Source: an uncultured Eubacteriales bacterium (lineage in GTDB: Bacteria; Bacillota; Clostridia; Christensenellales; Aristaeellaceae). From it: a DNA stretch of 10,013 bases. How positions within the stretch are numbered: the stretch's first letter is position 1; each line of letters starts with the position of its first letter. The DNA lies in contig CACZOT010000211.1 of assembly GCA_902782795.1 (NCBI GenBank), positions 1-10,013 of the forward strand, given 5' to 3'. The position numbers and the translations under genes are program-made. A model generated the notes under the pieces. The model ran no database searches. It was not told the DNA's origin and saw only the letters and a program-made list of their open reading frames with translations. Of this stretch, positions 1 to 6,828 are shown piece by piece.

Positions 1-1425
1 GCCAGCTACCTGCTCTATTCCAGCCGCGATACGCTGGACGCCGCCCACGTGGCGGTCATCTCCCCCACCACCGCGTTTATCGATTATATCTCCGAGGTCC
101 TGCCGGATCTGGGTGAGGAGAACATCCGCGCCATGACCATGTACTCCGTGCTGCGCGGCGCTCTGCGCTGCTCCGTGGAGCTCCCGCAGGACCAGAACGA
201 GACCGCCCTCACCGCGGACATCAACCCCCTGCGCGCTGATTCCATCGCCAAAAAGGGCGGCGCGGAGATCTGCCGCGCCCTGGAAGACTTCGCCGAGCGC
301 TGGAAGAGCGAGGGGCCGGAGTTTGCCGATCTCGTCCTCGAGGGGCGCGCGCTCGTCTCCCAGGGCGATCTTCAAGAAATGTACCGGCGCGAGTTCGGCA
401 TGCTCAGCCCGGCGCTGCGCCTGGTGCGCATCCAGGCCGTGCTGGAGAGCCGCGCCCGCGAGGCCGAGCGCGCCCTGAAGGAGCGCTTCGAACAGGTCTA
501 CGCCGGGCGTTACCGCGGCAAGGAGCTGCGCACCGCCGTGCGGCTGGCCGTTTCCCAGCGCATGAAACCCGTGCGCGACCAGATCCACGAGCTGTGCTCG
601 GTCGAGCCGCTCGATCTCTACGCCCAGGCTCTGGAGCCCTTCGACGCGGACCTCGCCCTCGCCGCGCGGCAGATCATCTCCCGCCGCTTCCTCTGGTGGG
701 AGGACGCGCCCGGGGCCGCCTGGCTCCTGTGCGCGCTGGGGTTCATCCAGCCGGACACCTCCGTGCGCCTGCTCATCATCGACGAGGCCCAGGATTACCC
801 GGAGATCGCCCTGCGCGCCCTGCACCTCCTCTTCCCGCGCGCACAGGCGACCATCCTCGGCGACCCGGACCAGCGCACCTGCCCGCATCTCCCTCCCTGT
901 GATCCCAAAGCCTGGGGCGCGGCGTTCGGCCGCCCGGAAGCGCCGACGCAGACGCTCTCCCACTGCTACCGTTCCAGCCTGCCCATCGCCCGGCTGCTCA
1001 ACGCGCTCCTGCCCGACGGGACGCGCCTGCAGCCCTTCGGGCGCGAAGGCGCGAAGCCGCAGGTCGGCCCCTATTCCCCGGAGGCGCTGCTCCAGCGGCT
1101 CGCCGCCTGGGAGGAAGCGGGGCTGCGCTCCGTGGCGGTGGTAACGCGCTCCATGGCCGAGGCCAAGGCCCTGCGCGCCCTGCTGCCCAAGGCGGCGCTG
1201 CTCACCGGCGAGGAGGACATGATGCCCGAGGAGGGCGGCGTGGTCCTCGCCAGCTACCATCTTCTCAAGGGCCTGGAGTTCGACGCCGTGGCCGTGATCT
1301 GGCCCGACGTGCGCGTGGACGACGGCGAGCGCCGCCGCCTCTACGCCGCCTGCTCCCGCGCCTTGCACGACGTGAGCCTCCTCGCGGGCGAGGCGACCCT
1401 CCGGCAGCTCGCGATCGTCACATGA
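1..1425 (+). CDS. helD: HelD-like superfamily I (UvrD-type) helicase/ATPase, 5'-truncated by the window
   Basis: The reading frame is open from base 1, so the gene begins upstream and 474 residues are visible. The helix-strand pair at the left edge (ASYLLYSSR, then VISPTTAFIDYISEVLPDLGEENI) matches what follows the Walker A motif in HelD proteins, so the P-loop should lie just outside the window. Later motifs are in order: Walker B DEAQD (nt 781-795), motif III GDPDQ, motif IV YRSS (nt 967 on), motif V KGLEFD (nt 1267-1284) and motif VI YAACSRALH (nt 1342-1368). A charged, probably coiled-coil segment (about nt 430-600) precedes Walker B. HelD proteins are cytoplasmic ATPases that bind RNA polymerase and help release it from DNA; the family normally runs to about 700-770 residues. 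The last codons overlap the next gene by ATGA, implying one mRNA and coupled translation. A general UvrD/PcrA-type DNA helicase is the alternative; the post-Walker-A sequence favours HelD. Confidence 0.8.
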   Translation, partial: ASYLLYSSRDTLDAAHVAVISPTTAFIDYISEVLPDLGEENIRAMTMYSVLRGALRCSVELPQDQNETALTADINPLRADSIAKKGGAEICRALEDFAERWKSEGPEFADLVLEGRALVSQGDLQEMYRREFGMLSPALRLVRIQAVLESRAREAERALKERFEQVYAGRYRGKELRTAVRLAVSQRMKPVRDQIHELCSVEPLDLYAQALEPFDADLALAARQIISRRFLWWEDAPGAAWLLCALGFIQPDTSVRLLIIDEAQDYPEIALRALHLLFPRAQATILGDPDQRTCPHLPPCDPKAWGAAFGRPEAPTQTLSHCYRSSLPIARLLNALLPDGTRLQPFGREGAKPQVGPYSPEALLQRLAAWEEAGLRSVAVVTRSMAEAKALRALLPKAALLTGEEDMMPEEGGVVLASYHLLKGLEFDAVAVIWPDVRVDDGERRRLYAACSRALHDVSLLAGEATLRQLAIVT

Positions 1426-2666
1426 ACGCGTGGGATATCGCCGTCATCGGCGGCGGCGCGTCCGGCCTGATGGCCGCTATCGCCGCGAAAAAGGAAGCGC
1501 CCGGCCTGCGCGTGGCCATCCTCGAGCGCGGCGAGCGCTGCGGCCGCAAGCTCCTCTCCACCGGCAACGGGCGCTGCAACCTCACGAACCTGCGCGCCGC
1601 CGAGGGGGGCTATCACGGCGGGGCGGACCTCGCCCTGAGCGTGATCCGCCGCTTCCCTCCCGAGGCGGTCCTCGGGGAATTCGCCCGCCTCGGCCTGCGG
1701 ACGGAGGTCGAGGACGAGAGGCGGGTCTACCCCCTCTGCGGTCAGGCCGCGGCGGTGCTGGACGTCCTGCGCCTGGCCTGCCTGGAGGCGGGCGTGGAGG
1801 AGATCTGCTCCTTCGACGTGGTCAAACTCGTCCCGCGCGGGGAGGGCTTCGCCATCTCGGCGCGCGACGGGAGGACTCTGACGGCGCGCCGTGCGATCGT
1901 CTGCGCCGGGGGCATGGCCGCGCCGAAAATCGGCGGCACGGACGCGGGCTGCGCGCTGCTTGGTTCGCTCGGGCACGCCCTTGTGCCCCGCAGGCCCGCT
2001 CTTACCCAGATCGAGACGGATCCGATGGCCGTGCGCGCCCTTAAGGGCCTGCGGTTTTCCGGCGGCGCGGCTCTGATCGTCGACGGGCGGCCCGTCCGCG
2101 AGGAGCGCGGCGAGATCCTCTTCAGCGACGCCGGGCTCTCCGGCATCGCCGTCATGCAGCTCTCCCGCGAGGCGGGCGACGCACTGCGCCGCGGGCGGCG
2201 CGTCGAGGTCTCTCTGCGGCTCCTGCCGGACGGCGGTTCCCTCCTGGGCGATCTGCGGGCCAGGCGAGACCGCTTCGCCCAGCGCGAGGCAGCGGAATTC
2301 CTCACCGGGCTCGTCGCCAAGCGCATCGGCCAGCAGCTGTGCAAGGCCGCGGGGATCGCGCCCCTCTCCCGCGCCTGCGGGACGATCAGCGAAGAGGAGC
2401 TAAGACAGCTTTCCGCCCTCCTTTGCGATTGGCGGCTGCAAGTGCGCGGCGTGCGCGGCTTCGACGGAGCCCAGGTGACCGCGGGCGGCGCGGACACGCG
2501 CGGCTTCTCCCCGGAAACGCTGGAATCAAAGACGGCGCGCGGGCTGTACGCCGCCGGGGAGGTCCTCGACGTGGACGGCGACTGCGGAGGCTATAACCTT
2601 CAGTGGGCCTGGGCGAGCGGCATGCTCGCCGGGCACAGCGCCGCCGCCTCTCTGCGCGCGCGATAG
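1422..2666 (+). CDS. NAD(P)/FAD-dependent oxidoreductase, HI0933/YhiN/BaiN family
   Basis: This 414-residue flavoprotein is full length for its family. The N-terminal dinucleotide-binding Rossmann motif is GGGASGL (residues 10-16), followed by the acidic strand end LERG (35-38). The family signature TGNGRCNLTN sits at 47-56. The C-terminal FAD-contacting block, GLYAAGEVLDVDG followed by CGGYNLQWAWASG, spans about 374-400. Relatives are E. coli YhiN, B. subtilis YtfP, H. influenzae HI0933 and Clostridium scindens BaiN. BaiN has been linked to bile-acid 7-alpha-dehydroxylation, but the family is widespread and mostly of unknown substrate. No other bai-type gene is visible here, so a bile-acid role should not be assumed. 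The ATG lies inside the end of the helicase gene (ATGA), so translation is probably coupled. No T-rich terminator follows; two weak overlapping hairpins (2668-2684 and 2683-2697) lack a U tract. Confidence 0.92.
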   Translation: MNAWDIAVIGGGASGLMAAIAAKKEAPGLRVAILERGERCGRKLLSTGNGRCNLTNLRAAEGGYHGGADLALSVIRRFPPEAVLGEFARLGLRTEVEDERRVYPLCGQAAAVLDVLRLACLEAGVEEICSFDVVKLVPRGEGFAISARDGRTLTARRAIVCAGGMAAPKIGGTDAGCALLGSLGHALVPRRPALTQIETDPMAVRALKGLRFSGGAALIVDGRPVREERGEILFSDAGLSGIAVMQLSREAGDALRRGRRVEVSLRLLPDGGSLLGDLRARRDRFAQREAAEFLTGLVAKRIGQQLCKAAGIAPLSRACGTISEEELRQLSALLCDWRLQVRGVRGFDGAQVTAGGADTRGFSPETLESKTARGLYAAGEVLDVDGDCGGYNLQWAWASGMLAGHSAAASLRAR

Positions 2667-2771
2667 CCCCGGAGACACGCCGGGCAGTGGCGCTGCCGCC
2701 CCCGCCCCTTGTTGGGCCTCGGTCCGAGCAGGCGGTCCTCTGCTCCTTCGTTGCGCCTCAACCGTCCCCGC

Positions 2772-2780
2772 AAAGGAGGT
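2772..2780 (+). promoter_or_regulatory. Strong Shine-Dalgarno for the alpha/beta hydrolase
   Basis: AAAGGAGGT is almost fully complementary to the 16S rRNA 3' end and ends 7 nt before the ATG at 2788. It fixes the start of the hydrolase. I see no convincing promoter in the 121-nt gap that holds it, so the gene may be read from the upstream operon. Confidence 0.85.
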
Positions 2781-2787
2781 TCCCCGC

Positions 2788-3480
2788 ATGCGGACCGAAC
2801 GCCTGGAGATTGGCGGCGTCCCCGCGATCGTCTGGGGCGAAAGCACCCCGCGCGCCTATCTCTACGTCCACGGGAAGATGTCCTGCAAGGAGAGCGCGCG
2901 CGTCCTCGCCGAGATCGCTGCCGCGAAGGGTTTCCAGACCGTCGGCTTCGATCTGCCCGAGCACGGCGAGCGTGCCGGACGCCCGCCCCGCTGCGACGTC
3001 TGGAACGGCATGGCCGACCTGCTCGCCGTCGCCGACTGGACCCTGACGCACTGGCGGGAGGTCTCCCTCTGCGCCTGCAGCCTCGGCGCGTATTTTGCCC
3101 TGCAGTCCTGCGCCGCGCTCCCCCTGCGCCGCGCCCTGTTCGTCTCGCCGATCGTCGATATGGAGTGGCTTGTTCGGCAGATGATGCTCTGGACCGGCGT
3201 CACACCCGAGCGGCTCGAGCGGGAGGGCGAGATCCCCACGCCGATCGACCCGCTGCGCTGGGACTACTACCAGTACATCCTCGCGCACCCTGTGGAGCGC
3301 TGGCCCATCCCTGCGGCCATCCTCTGCGGCGGACGCGACGAGCTGCAGCCTGCGTCTTCGCTGCGAAGCTTCGCCGAACGCTTCGGCTGTGCGCTGACCA
3401 TCGCAGAGAACAGCCGCCACGCCTTTATGGGTCCCGGCGACGAGGAAATCACGCGCCGCTGGCTGACGCTTTCCATCTGA
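2788..3480 (+). CDS. Small alpha/beta hydrolase (serine hydrolase)
   Basis: The 230-residue protein has the layout of an alpha/beta-hydrolase-fold enzyme. The oxyanion-loop HG follows a beta strand (YLYVHGK, HG at 28-29). The nucleophile elbow is ACSLG with Ser98, a candidate acid Asp184 lies in CGGRDEL, and the candidate His211 lies in NSRHAF near the C-terminus. All three catalytic positions are therefore present in the right order. The elbow starts with Ala where many relatives have Gly (G-x-S-x-G), a tolerated variant. A short cap region (about 122-160) includes MEWLVRQMMLW. There is no signal peptide or membrane segment, so it should be cytoplasmic. It could be an esterase, thioesterase or peptidase-like S33-type hydrolase; the substrate cannot be told from sequence. 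The start is set by the excellent ribosome binding site 7 nt upstream. No U-rich terminator is visible after the stop. Confidence 0.85.
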   Translation: MRTERLEIGGVPAIVWGESTPRAYLYVHGKMSCKESARVLAEIAAAKGFQTVGFDLPEHGERAGRPPRCDVWNGMADLLAVADWTLTHWREVSLCACSLGAYFALQSCAALPLRRALFVSPIVDMEWLVRQMMLWTGVTPERLEREGEIPTPIDPLRWDYYQYILAHPVERWPIPAAILCGGRDELQPASSLRSFAERFGCALTIAENSRHAFMGPGDEEITRRWLTLSI

Positions 3481-3642
3481 CACGCCCCCTACCTCCCGGA
3501 CGCCATGTCCGGATCCGCAGGGGTGAAACGACGCCCGCAGAGCGGACCCGACTTTCCGACAGGACCGCCGGAGCTGGGGTCTCGCGGGCCCGGGACTGGT
3601 CGACTCCCGCAAACACCCCGCGCGCGGGCTGCCCCCGGGGCG

Positions 3643-3682
3643 GCGCTCCCGCCGCACGGCTTCAGCCGTGCGGCGGGAGCGC
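3643..3682. repeat. Perfect 18-bp inverted repeat with TTCA loop
   Basis: Bases 3643-3660 are exactly complementary to 3665-3682, separated by the 4-nt loop TTCA. The stem is nearly all G/C. Downstream on the + strand comes GCGCAAAACC, and on the - strand there is likewise no T run, so it is not a standard intrinsic terminator in either direction. It ends 36 nt before the start codon of the COG2509 gene and stays clear of that gene's ribosome binding site. A REP-like extragenic palindrome or an mRNA processing or stability hairpin are the main options. Confidence 0.85.
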
Positions 3683-3707
3683 GCAAAACCACGCCCAACG
3701 ATGATCC

Positions 3708-3714
3708 AGGAGGA
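3708..3714 (+). promoter_or_regulatory. Shine-Dalgarno that decides the start of the COG2509 gene
   Basis: AGGAGGA ends 4 nt before the ATG at 3719. In-frame upstream starts at 3668 and 3701 exist, but 3668 lies inside the 3' arm of the palindrome and neither has such a site. The family's N-terminus also aligns with the 3719 start. Confidence 0.85.
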
Positions 3715-3718
3715 ATCC

Positions 3719-5335
3719 ATGAGCGAAAACACGCGTCTATACCGCATATCGAACATCAAAGCGCCGCTGGACACCGGCAAGGCCGACTTGCGCCGCGTCG
3801 CCGCGCGCGCCCTGCACGTGCGCGAGGGCGATCTCGTCGCAGCGGATCTCTTCCGTCGGGCCGTGGACGCTCGCGACAAGGGCGACGTCCACCTGGTGCT
3901 TTCCATTGACGTGGAAACCTCCCTGCGTCTGCACGCCCCCCGCGGCCTTCAGCTTACGGAGCTCCCGCGGCCCCAGGCGGTCCCCCTTCCCCGGCCGCGC
4001 GCTCTCTCGCACCGGCCTCTGGTGGTAGGGCTGGGCCCGGCTGGGCTTTTCGCCGGTCTGACCCTCGCGCGTCTGGGGCTGCGGCCCCTCATCATCGAGC
4101 GCGGCCGCGACGTCGACCGCCGCGCCCGGGACATCGCCGCGTTCCACGCGGGCGGTCCGCTCGATCCCACCTCGAACGTCCAGTTCGGAGAAGGCGGCGC
4201 GGGCGCGTTCTCGGACGGCAAGCTCAACACCGGCATTTCCGATCCGCGCTGCCGCCAGGTGCTGCGGGATTTCGTGGAGGCCGGCGCGCCGGAGGAGATC
4301 CTCTGGGACGCCAAGCCCCACATCGGCACAGACCGCCTGCCCGGCGTCGTCCGGGGCATTCGTGAGAAGATCCGCCTGCTCGGGGGCGACGTCCTCTACG
4401 AAACGCGGCTCAAGGATATCCGCGTCGAGGGCGGCCGCGTCGCCGGCGTTATTGTAGAGACGGCGGAGGGAGATCGCGAGATCGAGACGGAGGACGTCCT
4501 CCTCGCCATCGGCCACAGCGCGCGCGACACCTTCGAGATGCTCCTCGCCCGGGGCGTTCCCATGGAGCGCAAGGCCTTCTCCATCGGGGCGCGCATCGAG
4601 CAGAGCCAGGCCGCCATCGACCGCGCGCAGTACGGCCGCTTCGCCGGGCACAAGGGCCTCGGCGCCGCGGATTACAAGCTCTCCGCGCGCCTTCCGGACG
4701 GCCGCGGCGTCTACACGTTCTGCATGTGCCCGGGCGGCACGGTGGTCGCGGCGGCGTCCGAAGAGGGCGGCGTGTGCACCAACGGCATGAGCGTCTGGGC
4801 GCGCGACGGGGAAAACGCCAACGCCGCGCTCCTGGTGGGCGTGACGCCGGAGGATTTCGGCCCGGGCGATGTGCTCGCCGGGGTGCGCTTCCAGCGCCTC
4901 TGGGAGCGGGTCGCCTTCGATTACGGCGGCGGCGATTATCGCGCCCCCGCGCAGCTGGCGGGCGATTTCCTCCAGGGCGTGCCCTCCCGCGGCCCGGGCT
5001 CGGTCCTGCCGACCTACCGGCCCGCCGTCATCTGGGGAGATCTCGGCGAGGTCCTCCCGGAATTCGTCGTGCGCTCCATGCGGGAAGGGCTTGCGCGCAT
5101 GGGCCGGCAGCTGCGGGGCTTCGCGGCCCCGGACGCCGTGCTCACGGGCGTGGAGACGCGCTCGTCCTCGCCGGTGCGCATCCTGCGCGGGCGGGATTTT
5201 GCCAGCAGCGTGGCCGGACTCTGGCCCTGCGGCGAAGGCGCGGGCTACGCGGGCGGCATCCTCTCCGCGGCGGTGGACGGCATCCGCTGCGCCGAGGCGC
5301 TCGCGGGCGTGGCGGACAAGGAGGCGACAAAATGA
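3719..5335 (+). CDS. FAD-dependent dehydrogenase, COG2509 family
   Basis: The protein has 538 residues, a normal length for this uncharacterised family of large flavoproteins. The N-terminal 65 or so residues (YRISNIKAPLD, then VDARDKGDVHLVLSIDVE) form the small alpha/beta domain typical of COG2509. They are followed by the FAD-binding Rossmann motif GLGPAGL (104-110) and the acidic IIERG (125-129). The family block NVQFGEGGAGAFSDGKLNT lies at 153-171 and the C-terminal FAD motif GEGAGYAGGI at about 505-514. No signal peptide or membrane segment is visible. The substrate and redox partner are unknown for the family. The last four bases overlap the start of rmuC (ATGA), so the two genes are probably co-translated. 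It is unrelated in detail to the BaiN-type flavoprotein upstream, although both bind FAD. Confidence 0.92.
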   Translation: MSENTRLYRISNIKAPLDTGKADLRRVAARALHVREGDLVAADLFRRAVDARDKGDVHLVLSIDVETSLRLHAPRGLQLTELPRPQAVPLPRPRALSHRPLVVGLGPAGLFAGLTLARLGLRPLIIERGRDVDRRARDIAAFHAGGPLDPTSNVQFGEGGAGAFSDGKLNTGISDPRCRQVLRDFVEAGAPEEILWDAKPHIGTDRLPGVVRGIREKIRLLGGDVLYETRLKDIRVEGGRVAGVIVETAEGDREIETEDVLLAIGHSARDTFEMLLARGVPMERKAFSIGARIEQSQAAIDRAQYGRFAGHKGLGAADYKLSARLPDGRGVYTFCMCPGGTVVAAASEEGGVCTNGMSVWARDGENANAALLVGVTPEDFGPGDVLAGVRFQRLWERVAFDYGGGDYRAPAQLAGDFLQGVPSRGPGSVLPTYRPAVIWGDLGEVLPEFVVRSMREGLARMGRQLRGFAAPDAVLTGVETRSSSPVRILRGRDFASSVAGLWPCGEGAGYAGGILSAAVDGIRCAEALAGVADKEATK

Positions 5336-6612
5336 CTCTGGCCGATTGGCTCTCCCTGCACCCGGAGACGGTGCTCCTCGGCGCGCTCATCGTCGCGCTG
5401 GCCGTGGCGCTCGTCCTGGGGGCCCGCTCCCGGCGGCGCTTCGAAAAGGCGATGCTGCGGCAGCAGCGCGCGTTGCAAAACCGCATCCAGGAGGGCGAGA
5501 TGGCCCGCCAGGCCGCGCTGGATACGCTCTCCGGCGTCCTGACCGAGAGCGCCCGCCAAAGCGAGGAGCGCATCCGCGCCATGGGCGAAAGCCTGCAAGC
5601 CTCCGCCGCCCAGACGCAGCAGCTCAGCGCCGATCTGCGCGAGCGCTCGCTCCGCCAGGAGATGGCCCTGCAGAAGACGCTGGACGAAAGCCTTCAGCGC
5701 CTCCAGGCCTCCAACGAGGCGCGCCTGGACGGCATCCGTGCCGCCGTGGACGAGAAGCTCCAGACCACCCTGCAGCAGCGGCTGGGCGAATCCTTCAAGC
5801 AGGTCAGCGATCAGCTCGAGCGCGTGTACAAGGGCCTGGGCGAGATGCAGACCCTGGCCGGAAGCGTGGGCGATCTCAAGCGTGTGCTCACCAACGTCAC
5901 CGTGCGCGGGGCCTGGGGCGAGGCGCGCCTGGAGGCGATCCTCCGGCAGAACCTCACGCCCGCGCAGTATTTGGCCAACACGAGCGTGGAACCCGGCGCC
6001 AGCGAGCGGGTGGAGTTCGCCATCCGCCTGCCCGGCGCGGCGGACGAGGGCGTGCTCCTGCCCGTGGATTCCAAATTCCCCCAGGCGGATTACGAACGGC
6101 TGACCGAGGCCGCCTCCCGCGGCGACGCGCAGGCCCTGGAGGCGGCGCGCGCGGCGCTGGGCAAGGCGCTGACGGTGGAAGCCCGGCGCATTGCCTCCAA
6201 GTACATCCGCCCGCCCTACACCACCGATTTCGCCATCCTCTTCCTGCCCACGGAGGGCCTCTTCGCCGAGGCGCTCGCCCTGCGCGGCCTCGCGGACGCG
6301 ATCCAGCGAGAGCAGAGGGTCATCCTCGCCGGGCCCACCACCTTCACCGCCCTGGTCACGAGCCTGCAGATGGGCTTCCGCACTCACGCGGTGGAGAAGC
6401 GCACCGCCGAGGTCTGGCAGCTGCTGGGCCTGGTGCGCAAGGAGTTCCAGCAGTTCGGCGAATCTCTGGACCGCACGCGCCGCCGCCTCGAGCAGGCCTC
6501 GACCGAGCTGGACGGCGCCGCCAGCCGCACGCGCTCCATCAACCGGCGGCTGGCCGAGGTGGGCTCCCTGGACGCGCCGGAGGCGGAAAGCGGAGAAGAC
6601 GACGTCTCTTGA
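5332..6612 (+). CDS. rmuC: DNA recombination protein RmuC
   Basis: This 426-residue protein has the full RmuC layout. An N-terminal membrane helix (about 13-31) is followed by basic ARSRRR, then a long coiled coil rich in Gln, Glu, Arg and Ala (about 35-165). The conserved RmuC nuclease-like core comes next: LKRVLTNVTVRGAWGEARLE (182-201), LPVDSKFPQADY (243-254, with the D-x-K pair Asp246/Lys248), YTTDFAILFLPTEGLFAE and PTTFTALVTSLQMGF. RmuC proteins are putative nucleases with a PD-(D/E)XK-like core; in E. coli RmuC limits inversions between short inverted repeats. The ATG is inside the end of the COG2509 gene (ATGA), with AAGGAGG at 5318-5324, 7 nt upstream. The stop codon lies within the -35 element of the next promoter. 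Transcripts from this operon would run through the glnS leader to the terminator at 6770-6795. Confidence 0.95.
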   Translation: MTLADWLSLHPETVLLGALIVALAVALVLGARSRRRFEKAMLRQQRALQNRIQEGEMARQAALDTLSGVLTESARQSEERIRAMGESLQASAAQTQQLSADLRERSLRQEMALQKTLDESLQRLQASNEARLDGIRAAVDEKLQTTLQQRLGESFKQVSDQLERVYKGLGEMQTLAGSVGDLKRVLTNVTVRGAWGEARLEAILRQNLTPAQYLANTSVEPGASERVEFAIRLPGAADEGVLLPVDSKFPQADYERLTEAASRGDAQALEAARAALGKALTVEARRIASKYIRPPYTTDFAILFLPTEGLFAEALALRGLADAIQREQRVILAGPTTFTALVTSLQMGFRTHAVEKRTAEVWQLLGLVRKEFQQFGESLDRTRRRLEQASTELDGAASRTRSINRRLAEVGSLDAPEAESGEDDVS

Positions 6613-6638
6613 CAGGCGCGCGGCCTTTATGCTATATT
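6609..6638 (+). promoter_or_regulatory. Promoter P1 of the glnS leader (sigma-A type)
   Basis: The -35 is TTGACA (6609-6614, perfect consensus, overlapping the rmuC stop) and the -10 is TATATT (6633-6638, five of six), with an 18-nt spacer. TGC directly before the -10 gives an extended -10. The predicted start is near 6644-6647, leaving about 27-30 nt before the leader ORF. This is one of the strongest promoter matches in the window, and it points into the short stretch that ends at the terminator at 6770-6795. Confidence 0.85.
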
Positions 6639-6661
6639 GAGGTATCAACCTTGTCAGAAGC

Positions 6662-6667
6662 GGAGGG
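6662..6667 (+). promoter_or_regulatory. Shine-Dalgarno of the glnS leader peptide
   Basis: GGAGGG ends 6 nt before the ATG at 6674. A real ribosome binding site in front of a 19-codon ORF is the main argument that the leader is translated. Confidence 0.7.
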
Positions 6668-6673
6668 CGCGAA

Positions 6674-6733
6674 ATGGCATTTGCATCGTTCCGACAGCAG
6701 CAAAGCCCCGTTTCGCGCGCCGTCGTCTCCTGA
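6674..6733 (+). CDS. Candidate glnS leader peptide, 19 residues with a Gln-Gln-Gln run
   Basis: The frame reads MAFASFRQQQSPVSRAVVS followed by TGA. The three consecutive glutamine codons are CAG, CAG and CAA (6695-6703). The ORF begins about 30 nt after the predicted start of a strong promoter, has a well-spaced Shine-Dalgarno, and ends 36 nt before the terminator stem, upstream of glutaminyl-tRNA synthetase. That arrangement is what is known for leader peptides of amino-acid biosynthetic operons such as trp, his and leu, where runs of the regulatory codon stall the ribosome when the charged tRNA is scarce. The inferred role is a cis-acting sensor of Gln-tRNA(Gln), with the peptide itself probably non-functional. 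The ORF is too short for statistical support on its own, and the alternative is a chance ORF inside a small RNA. Confidence 0.65.
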   Translation: MAFASFRQQQSPVSRAVVS

Positions 6734-6769
6734 GAGGGCCGCGCCTTTTGGCGCGCGTTTTCCGGGTGC

Positions 6770-6795
6770 AAGCGGCGCGCAGGCGCCGCTTTTTT
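6770..6795 (+). terminator. Intrinsic terminator in the glnS leader
   Basis: The stem AAGCGGCGC (6770-6778) pairs with GCGCCGCTT (6783-6791) over 9 bp with a GCAG loop, and six T residues run from 6790 to 6795. It can end transcripts of the COG2509-rmuC operon and those from P1. Its position between a strong promoter and glnS is what makes it a likely regulated terminator. Confidence 0.9.
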
Positions 6796-6828
6796 CGTGC
6801 TCCTGCGTCCCCTGCGGGGCCCGATCTC

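Larger units (their letters stand above)
3481..3718. other. Gene-free, very GC-rich, palindrome-rich spacer
   Basis: No convincing coding frame or promoter is visible between the hydrolase and the COG2509 gene. Several self-complementary words crowd the stretch: an inverted repeat CCGGAC/GTCCGG (3496-3512), CGGGCCCG (3585-3592), GTCGAC (3599-3604), CCCGCGCGCGGG (3617-3628), CCCCGGGG (3633-3640) and the long perfect hairpin at 3643-3682. The function is unknown: it could be an mRNA-stabilising element, an unusual terminator without a U tract, or a repeat. Confidence 0.6.
6667..6795 (+). promoter_or_regulatory. Candidate ribosome-mediated transcription attenuator upstream of glnS
   Basis: Several pairings are seen directly. 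Segment 6667-6674 pairs with 6711-6718 (8 bp). Segment 6714-6721 pairs with 6750-6757 (8 bp). Segment 6715-6722 pairs with 6773-6780 (8 bp), which includes most of the terminator's 5' arm. Segment 6740-6745 pairs with 6750-6755 (6 bp, UUUU loop). The terminator itself pairs 6770-6778 with 6783-6791. The 6715-6722 segment lies just past the Gln codons, so a ribosome stalled there would leave it mostly free to act as antiterminator, while one reaching the stop at 6731-6733 would cover it and let the terminator form. This predicts more glnS transcription when Gln-tRNA is low. Caution: the region is so GC-rich that some complementarity is expected by chance, and the 6714-6721/6750-6757 pairing competes without blocking termination. 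Confidence 0.55.

Noticed and set aside
5245..6771. 508-residue open frame on the - strand, antisense to rmuC
   Set aside because: It is the mirror of rmuC codon bias. Its 5' part crosses the P1 promoter and leader, and no motif is recognisable.
6644..6795. T-box riboswitch in the glnS leader
   Set aside because: A T-box would be the expected control element, but the leader is only about 150 nt. It lacks the conserved TGGNACCGCG antiterminator motif and a recognisable Stem I. GGGTGCAAGCGG near 6764 is only a loose resemblance.
6644..6795. 6S RNA, small SRP RNA or other housekeeping ncRNA between P1 and the terminator
   Set aside because: There is no closing helix between the 5' and 3' ends as in 6S RNA, and no SRP Alu/GNAR-type motif. 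The leader ORF with Gln codons explains the stretch better, although an independent small RNA remains possible.
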